Source of the DNA: Ilyonectria destructans
Lineage: Eukaryota > Ascomycota > Sordariomycetes > Hypocreales > Nectriaceae
DNA length: 64,000 nucleotides
Reading direction: 5' to 3'
NCBI GenBank assembly: GCA_020740775.1
Contig: JAHEWK010000009.1
Span: 1,364,001 to 1,428,000, forward strand
Shown: positions 54,235 to 64,000 of the stretch, piece by piece
Layout of the letters: each line of letters starts with the position of its first letter
How positions within the stretch are numbered: position 1 is the first letter of the stretch
Position numbers and translations under genes: made by a program
Notes under the pieces: generated by a model
Told to the model about the DNA's origin: nothing
Seen by the model: the letters and a program-made list of their open reading frames with translations, nothing else
Database searches by the model: none

Positions 54235-55367
54235 TGAATATATGATCCGGATTTAATGGTATAAATGACGACCGGATTTGAAGGGCTTCAGTATTAGCCA
54301 GACGTGAGTATGTACGAGCAGACATTGCAGAACCACGCGAGGCAACACGCAATATAAATGTGACCCCGCTTTTTCAGCCAACTCGATCCAAGATTCTTCC
54401 CCGCGACTTACACATCGGATTCGCTAAGCCTCGCATTCGCCAAAGCCTCGCATTCGCCAAAGCAATCGCACCCAAGAATATCACGCGCATCCTTCGAAAC
54501 TGATCACTAATCTGAACCTAAGTACACTGCAGTCGAATGTCAAGCTCTCAGGACTTATTAGTCATTACCACCGGAGCGCATCTTAGACTGGAACCGGACG
54601 GAATGCTGCATATGGAAGGTTCGGGCATTGTCGGCACAAACGTCATTGTAAGTTGACTGGGTTGAATAGCTTAGTCTGATAGAAGTCGGCTGCGAAAATA
54701 AATGCTTCGTTTGCACCTGTTCTAATATTGTCCGAGTTCGTCAACCTCCCAGCGCTTTGTGGACGTTGTCAATAACATCTAGGATTATTTTGTGGTTCAC
54801 TGACGGTGGCAGAAATCGCCAATTTGGGTAATTTACGCCCGAGGATGAGTATCGCTTCGCTCATCTAGGTAGTGTAGGTTTGGCTTGTACAAATCTAGTT
54901 GTTGATTATCTTTGGGCTCACGTGATGGCAGTATGATGTACTCCATTTGTGAGGGAACCAGGTCCGCGCCGATGCACCAAGGTTCCCCGAAACGCTATCG
55001 TTGAGTGTGAAGGTGGAGGTGTCACCAGAGTGATCACGACCGAGAATGCAGTGGAACGTAACATTGCCACCTTGAAGGCCTGTGGCGATCCGAACAATAT
55101 CGCTCAAAAATGGAAAGAACGTTGAGCAGCTGTAAAGGTCCTTGAATTTTGTTGGCATCGCATGGAAATAGCGCGATGGGAATGGAACCCGTAGAGGTGG
55201 CCTTAAGCCTTCAAGGTGTGGAACTCATCAATATATAACCCTATCTGCCTCTAGACCTCACGACGGAATCCCTTTCACCTTTACCCTCATCTAATTCACT
55301 ACTCGCATCTTTACCACTCGCCAGAGTCCCCTCACTCTGAGCTTCAACCATTCTTGTGTATTCAAGC
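54235..55367. other. Intergenic, with one possible small exon
   Basis: An ATG at 54537 opens 37 codons (MSSSQDLLVITTGAHLRLE...) ending at a GTAAG donor at 54648; joining to a CAG near 54750 gives only about 46 residues. This may be a small gene or nothing. The minus-strand frame 55158-54895 has no features I know. Confidence 0.3.
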
Positions 55368-56013
55368 ATGGATCGTCATCCGGAACTGCGGCGACTGCGA
55401 CGGGAACACCAAGGGAGAGGGAGAGCGCACCCTCGACGGCAGTGCCAGCGACGGCAGCATCACTTGCACAGCGAGGAACAGGATCTGTCTGATGGATATA
55501 CCGAATGCTCTTCCTTCCATAGAGAGGAATCTCCCGATCCAGGGTATGTGTCGGCTTGCGATGCACACCAATCAACCATCGACGCCATTGAGGAACTAGC
55601 CCGAGAGGTTGATGGCCGTCTTGCGAGAATCGAGCGCATCCTCGCATACATGCAAATCAGGTATGTTCCTACTGTGTATTATCATCGCCAGCTACTAATA
55701 TATTGAATCAAGGAATTTTAACATCGACATCCGCGCTAACAATTTTAGAGCCTTCCGTAGGCTATTTTCAGCCCAGTTGCAGCCATTGTATAACCCGAAA
55801 ACTGGAAAACCAATCGACGGGTTTCCTCGTTCCATATGCGAGCTCGATACTCTCGACCGTATGTTAATCCTTTCTTCATATATCTCGGACGATACTGAAG
55901 AGAAACTAGGTGACACTGCGCATAAAATATTACATGCACTTCACATCGCGTTTGATAAAGAATCTCCACTAGCTTGGAAGATGGAACTTATTCGGGAACA
56001 CTGGCTGGGGTAA
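55368..56013 (+). CDS. Small basic coiled-coil protein, two exons
   Basis: Exons 55368-55660 and 55713-56013 give 197 residues. The intron is GTATGT to CAAG with the branch site CTACTAAT. The N-terminal 50 residues are basic and polar (RRLRREHQGRGRAHPRR), followed by an acidic heptad-like helix (TIDAIEELAREVDGRLARIERILAYM). The second exon has LQPLYNPKTGKPIDGFPRSICELDTL, a block seen in uncharacterised proteins of filamentous ascomycetes. The function is not known. Both splice junctions are in phase. Confidence 0.65.
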
Positions 56014-56219
56014 TGACTGTCGACCAGGGGTGTGGAAGGTGAACCGCGGTTGTTGAGCCTGGGTACCCAGGATATCCTCATTTTCACGGCCATTAATTAT
56101 CTCTACTAAAATCAGCGAGCATATTTTATGGCGAACCATGCGTCTTGCATTTCTCAGCTCAGTTCTGGTACGATAACTGCTTTGCGTGAAATCAGAATCG
56201 TCTTGTATGAATCAGTCAC

Positions 56220-59200
56220 CTAATCCGTGTCCTCTTCATCAGAGCTCCATTCCCCCTCATCCCAATTCTCATCCAGGATGCTCTTGAAAATTGGGATAGT
56301 AGCATCTACATCCAGAAGAACAACGGGGAACTTGAAGCCCACTTCCTTGAAGTCTTCGTGGGAAATTGACACGGCTGAATCATCAGCTCCCACCTTGCCC
56401 CAAGCGCCGCTCCTGAGAAGTCCAAATTGACTGCCTTGGCCGGACCCGGTCGCTGCTTGCTTTCCATCACCCTTGGAGTTCTGGCTTGCTACTTTGGCGA
56501 CACCCTGGAGCGGGCCCCAATTGCCAGCAACCCCGTCTTCTTTAGCTTCATCGCGCCATAGCTCAAAGAACGGAAGGCCCATTTCCTGGTAAGTCTTGGC
56601 CGAGATTGGCGTCTTTGGTGGACCAAGTCCCGTCACCGATTTGAAAGTGGTTGAATCGATAATCTGAATATTGAGAATCTTGGAGTTCGCCACGTCCCAG
56701 ATAGCGGGGTCATACGTGTCTCTTTCAACGTGCTGGATTATGTTTCCTCCAGCACCAACTCCAAGGGCCGTGGGTCGAGGAGCAAGAGTCAATGTCACCA
56801 CCTTGTTAGCATACGAGAGTGTATCCTCCGCTGTAGAAAGTTAGTCAGAATAAGAAATTCTGCTCTGGAGCAGGGGATTATGATCGCTCACTATCGTCAA
56901 CAATTCCCCCTTCACAAGTTAAAATTTGTTGCCAAACGGGAATGTGCAGTTTCTCCGAAAGTTGTTCCTTCGCCACAGACATTTCCTCGTGGCCAGAAAA
57001 CCAGACTCTTTGTTCCTTACCCTGGTAGATAACTAGGATCGAATACCCACCTCCAGCTAGGCGGAGTATCAAGTGAATTGTCGATTCCTGCAAAGGTCAA
57101 TGATTGCTTCACTGAGAGTTGATGGAACGGAAACTATTACCGCACGTATGCCATACTGAGCAAGTATTCGGTCTACTGGAATCAGCACATCTGGGTCAAT
57201 AGTGTCGGCAATACTCACCGTCGTGCATTTGAGTGTTCGCGAAAATGAGCCGTTGTTGGTCTGGAGGTATGCCCGCGTCGGCGTGAATTCGCTTCTTCAA
57301 ACCGAGGACAGTTTGAAATGGTTCAACCTCCATAACAAGTAAGCTGCCCGTGAGGGTTTTGACAAATATCTGATACCCCCTATCGTGACCAGGTGTGGGA
57401 TTTGAGTCACACCACATGGTGAAATTCGGCCGCGGGTATTTTTCTCGGGCGCTGCTGAATATGACTGTGTCGTCTGGCAGAATGGCGTCTTCATCTATCA
57501 CAAAGCCGCTAGACAGCTCAGGAGAAACGTTCTTCAAGATATTCTTGAGGTCGAGTATCGTCGAAGTTTCGCTCAATGCCAAGCAAATTGGTTCTGTCAA
57601 TGTAGTCGAGCCCGTAGGTTTCACACAGCAAAACCTACGATGCTTGACTAGTTCCGGTGAAGCCTAAATGAGTCAGTGAAAGTGACATTTCGCATGTGAT
57701 ACCAGAAATGGTGTGGCTTCTTGGTGTGCAAACTAGACTTACTAGGACAAGGCTCCATTCGATGTCGTTGGTATCGAGCTTATCCATGGGATGGAGCTTA
57801 TCCCTGGAGTGAAGCTTGTCCTTAATCCATTGCATGGCATCCCAGCTCTCCACGGGTATCAGAGAAGCATTTTTGGCCATTCCTTTCATACAAAATGTTC
57901 CATTGGGAAGCGCAAGGCTCTCACGGACAGCATCTAAAACTCTATCCCACTCATCATCCTCATCACACTATTGACCTGTTAGCTTCCTTGAAGTACGGAG
58001 GAGAAATTATCAGCGCCAGGCGACTTACAATAATGGAGAATTTCTGAGCGTCACTTCCGGGAAGGTGAATAGCGAAATGCCAAATGGGAGCCTGCTTGAA
58101 ATTGAGCTCAATCTCGATGCTGTTTGATTTTATCAACTTCTCCGGTGATTCAACAAGCAGGTCTCGTACGAGTTTTGGGCGGTCCGGCAGCACTGAAAGT
58201 GCATCCTTGACATGAATGGTGCCGTTGTTGTTCAGCCCTAGCTCTTTGGGAGTTTTTAGGACGTTATAGAACTCAGCGCGGCTCCATTTCATCCACGAAT
58301 AGGACGTGATCTTTGAATCGGGACCAGCTTGATACACATCGGCTTGTGACGACGCCGATGTGATGTCCGTATCGAATTCTGGAATCAGCTGCAGTTGAAG
58401 TCCACCAACGGCATCCTGGCCTGTGACTTGCCATTCTATCGTACCGCCAATCGGTTGATCGTCACTCGCTACCGGATCCACGCCTTCATCCTGCTGTTGA
58501 TGGTCTTTAGACATGTCTCGAGGTGCGGCCCGGGCTCTGCGCGGAGCCGTCATGCTAGTGGCTACAAACTGCTTAACAATGCCTGGGCTGGTGGCTATCC
58601 CATCGAGCCACGGTTGGTCTGGGATAACAAGGTAGTCCTGATGCGAAGTGACTGAGTTTAAACGGCGGAGAAGAGTCGCCATGTCAGACATGGTCCCATC
58701 TCCCGTGATCCCGTTGACTCCTCCGAGGAACGGCCGCACAGCGTAGCGCTTTCCGCCACTTGGGTCAAAATTGATCCACATCGCTTCCATCTCTAGTTTC
58801 CTCTGATCAGCGTTGTATAAGAGTCAAGAAATAGCATCAACATACGATACATTGGGATAAAAAGACCACCCTGAGCCACCGTAGACGTCGGCAATCGTTC
58901 ACTGAAAGGCTGTATGTTAAAGATAGGAAATCGACCGAGTCCTGGCGGTAACTCATACTTGGAGTTGTCTTCGGGGACCCGAATGGTTCTCATGAGCGAT
59001 ATTGTGAGGTTCGTACCCCCCTCTCTACCGACGTCGATGAACTCGGACGACACTCTCTCAAAGGGATCAAGATCTGTAATTTTACCCTCTTCGTGATTGC
59101 GCAAGTTAGCAGTGACTGGATGAGGAAACACTTTGCTCATAAAAGATGCTATGGTCTGCTTTTTGTGTATTTTCAATCCCTTCTTCAGATCGTAGCATGG

Positions 59201-61118
59201 TCTTTCGGAAGTCACTACGACAGGATGTGTGAATACATCCCGCCAAGTTGTGTCAATTTCTGTGCCATAATATGCAAACTTGAAGGTGGTCCAGTGCTTT
59301 AGATCTGGGAATAATGTCAGCACTTGAAGGTAGGGCTTACCCAAACTCGCATACCCGGTTTCTCGGAGAGCAGAATGCTTCCCAGACGTTCCAAAGGAGT
59401 GTCTGCAGGGACTGTTAGGGTGTGAGAGTAGGTTTTCTTCCCGTCAGCTCGCTTGTTGATTTTGTTACTCAGGCCATTTATTCGAATTGAGATTGGCTCT
59501 TCTAAGACTGTCGGCTTGGCGAAAACCGCGGAAGCCGATCCGCGAACCGAAGATCGACTGATAATACTCTTCGAATTCAGGTCGCTAGCCTTGGTGCTCT
59601 GGGACGAGGAGCTGACGGAGGAGAGCTGGCAGAAATCGAGTTAGATGAACCAAACTTGCTTTAAAGCATAAGGGATACCTACAACTGTTTTGACAATGCT
59701 TGCGGTTCTCGATCGCGGTGGTGGCGGGCCTGGGGTTTCTTTGAAGGGGAGCGTGATTTCTTGTCGCTTCTTGGCCGCTTTTTCCAGTGTTACATTCGCT
59801 TCAGAGATGGCCTATTAGTCGTCGAACACAACAGACAGGGGCATTAATGAACCATCGTACATTCTCTCTCATCACCCACTTGCGCAAGCTCCTTGATTGC
59901 TGCTTCAACCAAGAGGTAATTCTGGTTTTTGGAAGGATACTTGCATATACTGCGGTGATGGGCGTTCAAAGGGAAAACCATCTCGTTTGCCAGACCCAAT
60001 ACTGCGGAGTATTCGGGAACGATCTACTCCACCTATCAGTATGATGTAATCGCCTCCAATGGGCATGGGGGTATGACAAGAGTAGTCCATGAATGCTCAG
60101 ACTGCTGTTCAGTGAAGCTCATGATCTTCAAAGCCGCAGCTCGATGCACAAATTGCTGAGATATATCGACAAGCACGGTTGATTTCTCTTCGAGATGACC
60201 CAAAAGGGACTTTCGGATCCCTTGGCCTAGAGTGACGAGATTGACGACGTCCGAGAATACCTTTGCCCATGGGACGAGATCGGATCCTCTATGAGGAGTA
60301 GCCATGAAGGCAATCCCAATAGTTGATTGTCCAATGCTTCCGTAATGATCACCAGCTTCGTGGGCAATGATTAGGGCCTGCCGAGTTAACTCCCCCCTTG
60401 AAGCAATGAGCCGGGTGCACATACTTTCTTCACAACGATGCCTCCCAGACTGTGAGCAATGAATACGATAGGTCTATCGTGTGACTACTTTCGTTAGTAC
60501 AAATTTCTACACCATTAGGTAAATATGGCCGTACTTCGGTGCTCTTCCTGACCATCCTCAGGCGGTTCAACAAGTCTCTGGCAAAGCTGTCGATTCCTGC
60601 TTTCGATCGACTGAACGCCAATTTGGAATCGTATCCGAAGGTCATTATTCTTGATCCTGGAATTGCGTAGGGCAGAAAGTCCTCCAGCCAGCACTTCCCT
60701 GTCTTTGAACCTGTCCATGTCTTTCTCGCACTGCCGTTGAGGCCGTGGACTGCCACTATGCTGCAGGTTGGGTTAGTTTGAGAGTCGACGGGCCTGGAGA
60801 TGAGACGTACTCCACATTTGCGTCCACTCGAGGTACCGCAGTGTCGGGTATCGGGTGGAGAATAAACAATCCATGAGGTTCCAATTCGGCAACATGTGGT
60901 TCGGGTTCTTCTGGTTCGATAGATGCACCACTCAGGCTTTCGGCCGCATTTCTCGTTCTATCAGGTAGCTGTTATTGAGTATCAGTATGTCCTGTCAGGG
61001 CAGTCGTAATAAGGAGATTCTATCAGCGCTCGCGTACTTCTCCTTCGCGACTCTGTTCCTCAGGCTGCTGGGTGGCTCGTGTCGAGTACTTCGCTGACAA
61101 CCTCTTGAGTAACCCCAT
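56220..61118 (-). CDS. Multi-domain protein: SesB-type serine hydrolase fused to a ubiquitin-like domain
   Basis: Start ATG 61118 (MGLLKRLSAKYSTRATQQ); at least a dozen exons; stop at 56220. Residues from about 80 form an alpha/beta hydrolase of the SERAC1/SesB type: IVAVHGLNGSARKTWTG, GIDSFARDLLNRLR, RPIVFIAHSLGGIVVKK with the nucleophile Ser in HSLGG, FMATPHRGSDLVPWA and VPEYSAVLGLANEMVFPL. The next junction (CAA then GTGGGTGATG to TAATAG then GCC) is in phase and joins it to a linker (PGPPPPRSRTASI) and a long unnamed region (EAMWINFDPSGGKRYAV, LGGVNGITG, DQPWLDGIATSPG). Then comes a ubiquitin-like domain beginning YQIFVKTLTG (about 57340), continuing IPPDQQRLIFANTQMHD and ending LILRLAGG (about 57058). 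The C-terminal 190 residues end in an acidic tail. SesB hydrolases are N-terminal effector domains of fungal NLR proteins. All junctions checked keep the frame. Confidence 0.75.
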
Positions 61119-61971
61119 ACTTGCGACTCTGAGCTCAGGCAAAGAAGCGCCGTGATACGCAATTTTATGTTATTTGATCTTCGTCGCTGGACTAAAGGCG
61201 GGGGAATGGCCTAGTCTGTGAGGTATTAAAGCAACTCGCCTTGTGAGACGGTGGCTGACACAGCCTGGGTGCGGCTGAGTCTCGGACTCGATGCCACCAA
61301 TGAGCATCTCGGTGCATGGACATGGGCTGAACCGACTGAAGCAAAGTCGAAAAAGATGTTAGAGGTTAGGGTAAATCGGGTCGACGAATTGAATTGAGAT
61401 CTAGGATAGTGGTGCGCATTACGTGAACGGGTTTCATTCCCTTTGACAGTGCGAAGGCAGCTTTCTTGTGCGGTCTTCACGGCTGCCGTTGGAGGTTGCG
61501 AGTGCTGGAATTTTGGTGAATCTCACTTCGACTTTTGTACCCGGCACAGATCAACAATACTCTTTTTTTTGTAGGCAAACAGGCGGGAATCGATGTACCA
61601 TCAATGCGACTCTCTATCATTCGCTGACATCTCTGTCCGGTTCATAAAATATGCCTTAGCAATGTTAAAGGGATGGCTCATTCAAGGACACAGTCTCAGT
61701 GAGCGCTGTGTAGAAGCTTGAAACGACGAGACTACCCATGTGCTTACATGGCAGCCGTGGGTATGCCCGATAATGGCTTCTTCGACAGCCAATCCAATCA
61801 GGGAACTCATTTGGCGTTGTTGCCGAGTCGGCACCGAGTTCGGTAATAATTCTTAACACCGAATTGAACTGATATAGAAACTAATTATAAAAGTCGCTTT
61901 GGAAATATCTTTTTAGAAAATCACAGGATATACCACTCTTTTATCTTCGACCATCAAAGCAAAACATTACC
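61119..61971. other. Intergenic between divergent genes
   Basis: No gene is supported; an 84-codon minus frame (61480-61226) is featureless. The region carries both promoters. Confidence 0.4.
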
Positions 61972-62610
61972 ATGCCAGAATCCGCAGATTCACTTTCTGG
62001 AGACCCCACCACGTCGAGCTACTATGGGCCTTCAAAAACTGCATTACTCCTGTTGGATTTCCATTCCATGTTTGTTGAAGTGGCCGGGGGGTCAAATGCC
62101 CCAGCGGCCTTGGTCGTTGCAACGGAGATGAGAATGTGGGCAAAGTCTCGGGGCATTGTTGTCATTCATGCCCTCATCGACGTGGATGCTGCCACATTTC
62201 CAACTTGCAAAGGCGCTGAAAGGTTGAGCAGTATTATGGGCGCTATGAAATCGGGAGGTGCCGAAGAGCCGCCTCAGCTGCTTCAGGACATCAGTCTGGA
62301 TGAGCCTACATTCAAGAGGGTACCCGGTCATGTATCCGCTCTCAAGTCGCCTGGCCTCCAGGAGTTCTTGAATGAGAAGGAAATCAGGTCACTCATTCTT
62401 ACCGGCCTCAGTACTTCGGGGTGCGTGTTGAGGACAGCAATTGCAGCAACGGACGCTGAATTTGTTGTGTCGGTTATTTCCGATGCGTGTGCCGATCGGG
62501 ATCAGGATGTCCATGATATGGTAGTTGAGAAGTTGATACCGTCGAGGGCGTATGTTGCAACTGCTTCTGTGTTTCAGGAGGAATATACTCAGGCGAGGAC
62601 AAGGGATTAA
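61972..62610 (+). CDS. Isochorismatase-like cysteine hydrolase, second gene
   Basis: This is an intronless gene of 212 residues. The catalytic Asp is in ALLLLDFHSMF, the Lys in TFKRVPGHVSAL and the nucleophile Cys in TGLSTSGCVLRTAIAATDAEF, followed by the usual SDACADRD block. The STSGC motif places it in a different branch from the cluster gene at 27222-28091 (VANTC). It probably hydrolyses an amide or related bond; the substrate is unknown. No cluster motif was found in its promoter, so it is not assigned to the regulon. Confidence 0.9.
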   Translation: MPESADSLSGDPTTSSYYGPSKTALLLLDFHSMFVEVAGGSNAPAALVVATEMRMWAKSRGIVVIHALIDVDAATFPTCKGAERLSSIMGAMKSGGAEEPPQLLQDISLDEPTFKRVPGHVSALKSPGLQEFLNEKEIRSLILTGLSTSGCVLRTAIAATDAEFVVSVISDACADRDQDVHDMVVEKLIPSRAYVATASVFQEEYTQARTRD

Positions 62611-63178
62611 ATGTGGCAATACCTTTTTTCTTCTTATTTGGTTCTGCCCTTGGTCATAGTCCATCGGTTGCCTTTGTGGAGCACGGTATGACTGGTCCAC
62701 TATTTCAGATGCTTACACAGCCGCTGCATCAAATGATTACAAACAAGGTGCTTCGTATCTCCGCGTTGTGACTTGACTCTTTCTGGCCATTGTACGCTCC
62801 ATACGTTCTCGCACTGCTGATCTACGGACAGAGTGATGGAGAATCCGACCCCCCAAATCCTGTCAATCGGCATTTCTCACCTTGGTGGAAAGGAGATTCG
62901 ACTTCGCCGTTCTGTGGAGGATCGTGGCTTCTGTTCTGGACATGCTCCCTCAGATTTGGTCCCTAAGTATGCATAAGTGTCTCAGCACGGTATCGAGCTC
63001 AAGCGACTATTATTTCACGGCCAAAAAGAATAAAGAGATAAAATAGGCTCTTTCCATTATTACGAAGGATTCGTACAATATCCCCACATCGGCTCGGACG
63101 GAAGGGCGACCAGCAACACACAATTGCCTCTCCCACACCCTGACGGCCCACAACCCCCAAAAAGATAGCAAAAAGGAG
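62611..63178. other. Intergenic with Pol III terminators at its right end
   Basis: No gene is seen. T5 runs on the minus strand at about 63172-63176 and 63160-63164 lie just past the 3' end of the tRNA-like unit and would stop RNA polymerase III. Confidence 0.5.
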
Positions 63179-63329
63179 GGCCTGGCCGGGGATTGAACCC
63201 GGGACCTGACACATTTTCTCTGGGAGAATGGGGATTAATTCCCGAAGCATCAATCACTGGAGAATTGTTAGAATTGAATGGGCGATATCTGCGTGTTGAG
63301 GTAACTTACTACCGCTAGACCACCAGGCC
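63179..63329 (-). tRNA. tRNA-like gene with a long insertion (isotype not determined)
   Basis: On the minus strand the ends GGCCTGG (63329-63323) and CCAGGCC (63185-63179) pair fully as a 7-bp acceptor stem. A-box TGGTCTAGCGG follows the 5' strand and a correct T arm (CCGGG, loop TTCAATC, CCCGG) precedes the 3' strand, so both internal Pol III promoter boxes are present. T5 terminators follow. The total is 151 nt, about 78 more than a tRNA, so an intron is likely; but the D-stem partner and a convincing anticodon stem were not found. It may be an intron-containing tRNA or a tRNA pseudogene. Confidence 0.5.
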
Positions 63330-63617
63330 GGTGTTGCTATGGAAACCATGCCTGGGGGATTTGATTTATAGGCTTACTGCTGACGAATGTCCGCAGAGAG
63401 ATTAAATCGACGCAGTGGATAATTTACAGTTGCAGTAAATTTGGGTGCAATACGTAACAATAAGGACTTGGTAGTGGGCGCCGAGGTTATTAAACTTCGT
63501 TTGCCGTCGCGCGTTGTGACCTATCTGAGCTTTGGCTCTAGTTTTGGGGAGGAGTTTAAATTCACTTTCTTTGGAAGTACCAATCTGAGGTGAACTGAAT
63601 CTTTCCCACAACCTGGG

Positions 63618-64000
63618 TCATGCAATTGCAAAATCCTCCTTCTTTAGCCAACCCTCAGCAACACCGTCCTCGGCCTCGCCATCCATGAATCCATGCACAT
63701 ATGCGACTGCCACGAAGTGGTAGACAGTCCCGAGGTCTTCATTGGTCCCATCTTCTTTAACCTTGCGAAGAATGACGGGGACTTTTCCACCATCCACAAC
63801 CGCAACGATATCCCCTTCTTTGACATACGGACGGGTGAGAACATAAACTCCATTGTGGGACATGGTGAACATGAAGTCCCGTTTGTGGTAGGGCAGCCTA
63901 GTGAGTTTAAGTCGTACTGGTCCATCGTCCACTTCAAAAGATGCCTCGCTCTCCCACACGTCATCGTTGTAGGTGAAAGCAGATGTCGGGTTATTGCTGA
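63618..64000 (-). CDS. HET (heterokaryon incompatibility) protein, C-terminal end, partial
   Basis: The gene enters from the right edge and ends at 63618. The visible part has GVYVLTRPYVKEGDIVAVVDGGKVPVILRKV and FVAVAYVHGFMDGEA, the typical C-terminal block of HET-domain proteins (GD-x-V-x-V-x-x-GGKVP, then YVHGxMDGE). The HET domain itself would lie beyond the window. HET proteins trigger cell death when genetically different hyphae fuse. No introns or lesions are seen in the part present. Confidence 0.75.
   Translation of the reverse strand, partial: SNNPTSAFTYNDDVWESEASFEVDDGPVRLKLTRLPYHKRDFMFTMSHNGVYVLTRPYVKEGDIVAVVDGGKVPVILRKVKEDGTNEDLGTVYHFVAVAYVHGFMDGEAEDGVAEGWLKKEDFAIA

Noticed and set aside
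60430..60540. Frame break in the SesB domain before HSLGG
   Set aside because: An acceptor at AAAGTAG, just after a TACTAAC branch site, joins STE to SHDRPIVF in phase.

Overview
The window is nuclear DNA of a filamentous ascomycete (Pezizomycotina, most likely Sordariomycetes). The signs are short GT-AG introns of about 45-100 nt with CTAAC-type branch sites, a sphingolipid C9-methyltransferase and an ERG2 sterol isomerase, families typical of filamentous ascomycetes (SesB-type hydrolase, HET protein, SAT4 membrane protein, F-box and ankyrin genes), and AT-rich blocks that look like repeat-induced point mutation (RIP). The species cannot be fixed from the sequence alone.

Left part (1-24.6 kb): the 3' part of a Rieske oxygenase; a decayed GH18 chitinase-like gene; an intact MFS exporter; a Ty1/copia relic; a SAT4-type membrane protein; an ankyrin-gene relic between AT-rich blocks; an F-box-like gene; an alpha-kinase; an NmrA-like NAD(P)-binding protein; ERG2; and a monocarboxylate-type MFS transporter.

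Middle part (24.7-46.9 kb): a metabolic cluster. It holds an FAD-dependent oxidoreductase, an isochorismatase-like hydrolase, two cis-CaaD-type tautomerases, a fumarylacetoacetate-hydrolase (FAH) family gene with one internal stop, a branched-chain-type aminotransferase, a class V PLP enzyme, a RidA/RutC protein and a threonine-aldolase-type PLP lyase. A sphingolipid C9-methyltransferase lies inside it, and a PHD-finger gene and an F-box/ankyrin gene separate its two arms. A repeated motif, (GA)TGACAAATTTA with a TGACCAATTTA variant and one perfect palindrome TGACAAATTTGTCA, sits in the shared promoters of these genes. I read this as a regulon for breaking down (or making) a nitrogen-containing or aromatic compound. 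The chemistry is inferred: PLP enzymes make enamine/imine or oxo-acid products, RidA hydrolyses imines, and tautomerase, FAH and isochorismatase-like enzymes process the acids and amides. No pathway-specific transcription factor is visible in or next to the cluster. A LINE-type retrotransposon with a clear 12-bp target duplication has landed between the RidA and aldolase genes, and a 3'-end fragment of the same element lies near 28.3 kb.

Right part (47-64 kb): a frameshifted membrane-protein relic cut by an AT-rich block; an arrestin-like adaptor whose PPxY motif lies in a short last exon; a BAHD-type acyltransferase; a NAPE-PLD-like metallo-hydrolase; a small coiled-coil gene; a large gene joining an N-terminal SesB-type serine hydrolase to a ubiquitin-like domain; a second isochorismatase-like hydrolase; a tRNA-like Pol III unit with a long insertion; and the end of a HET-domain protein. 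SesB and HET suggest a region involved in non-self recognition.
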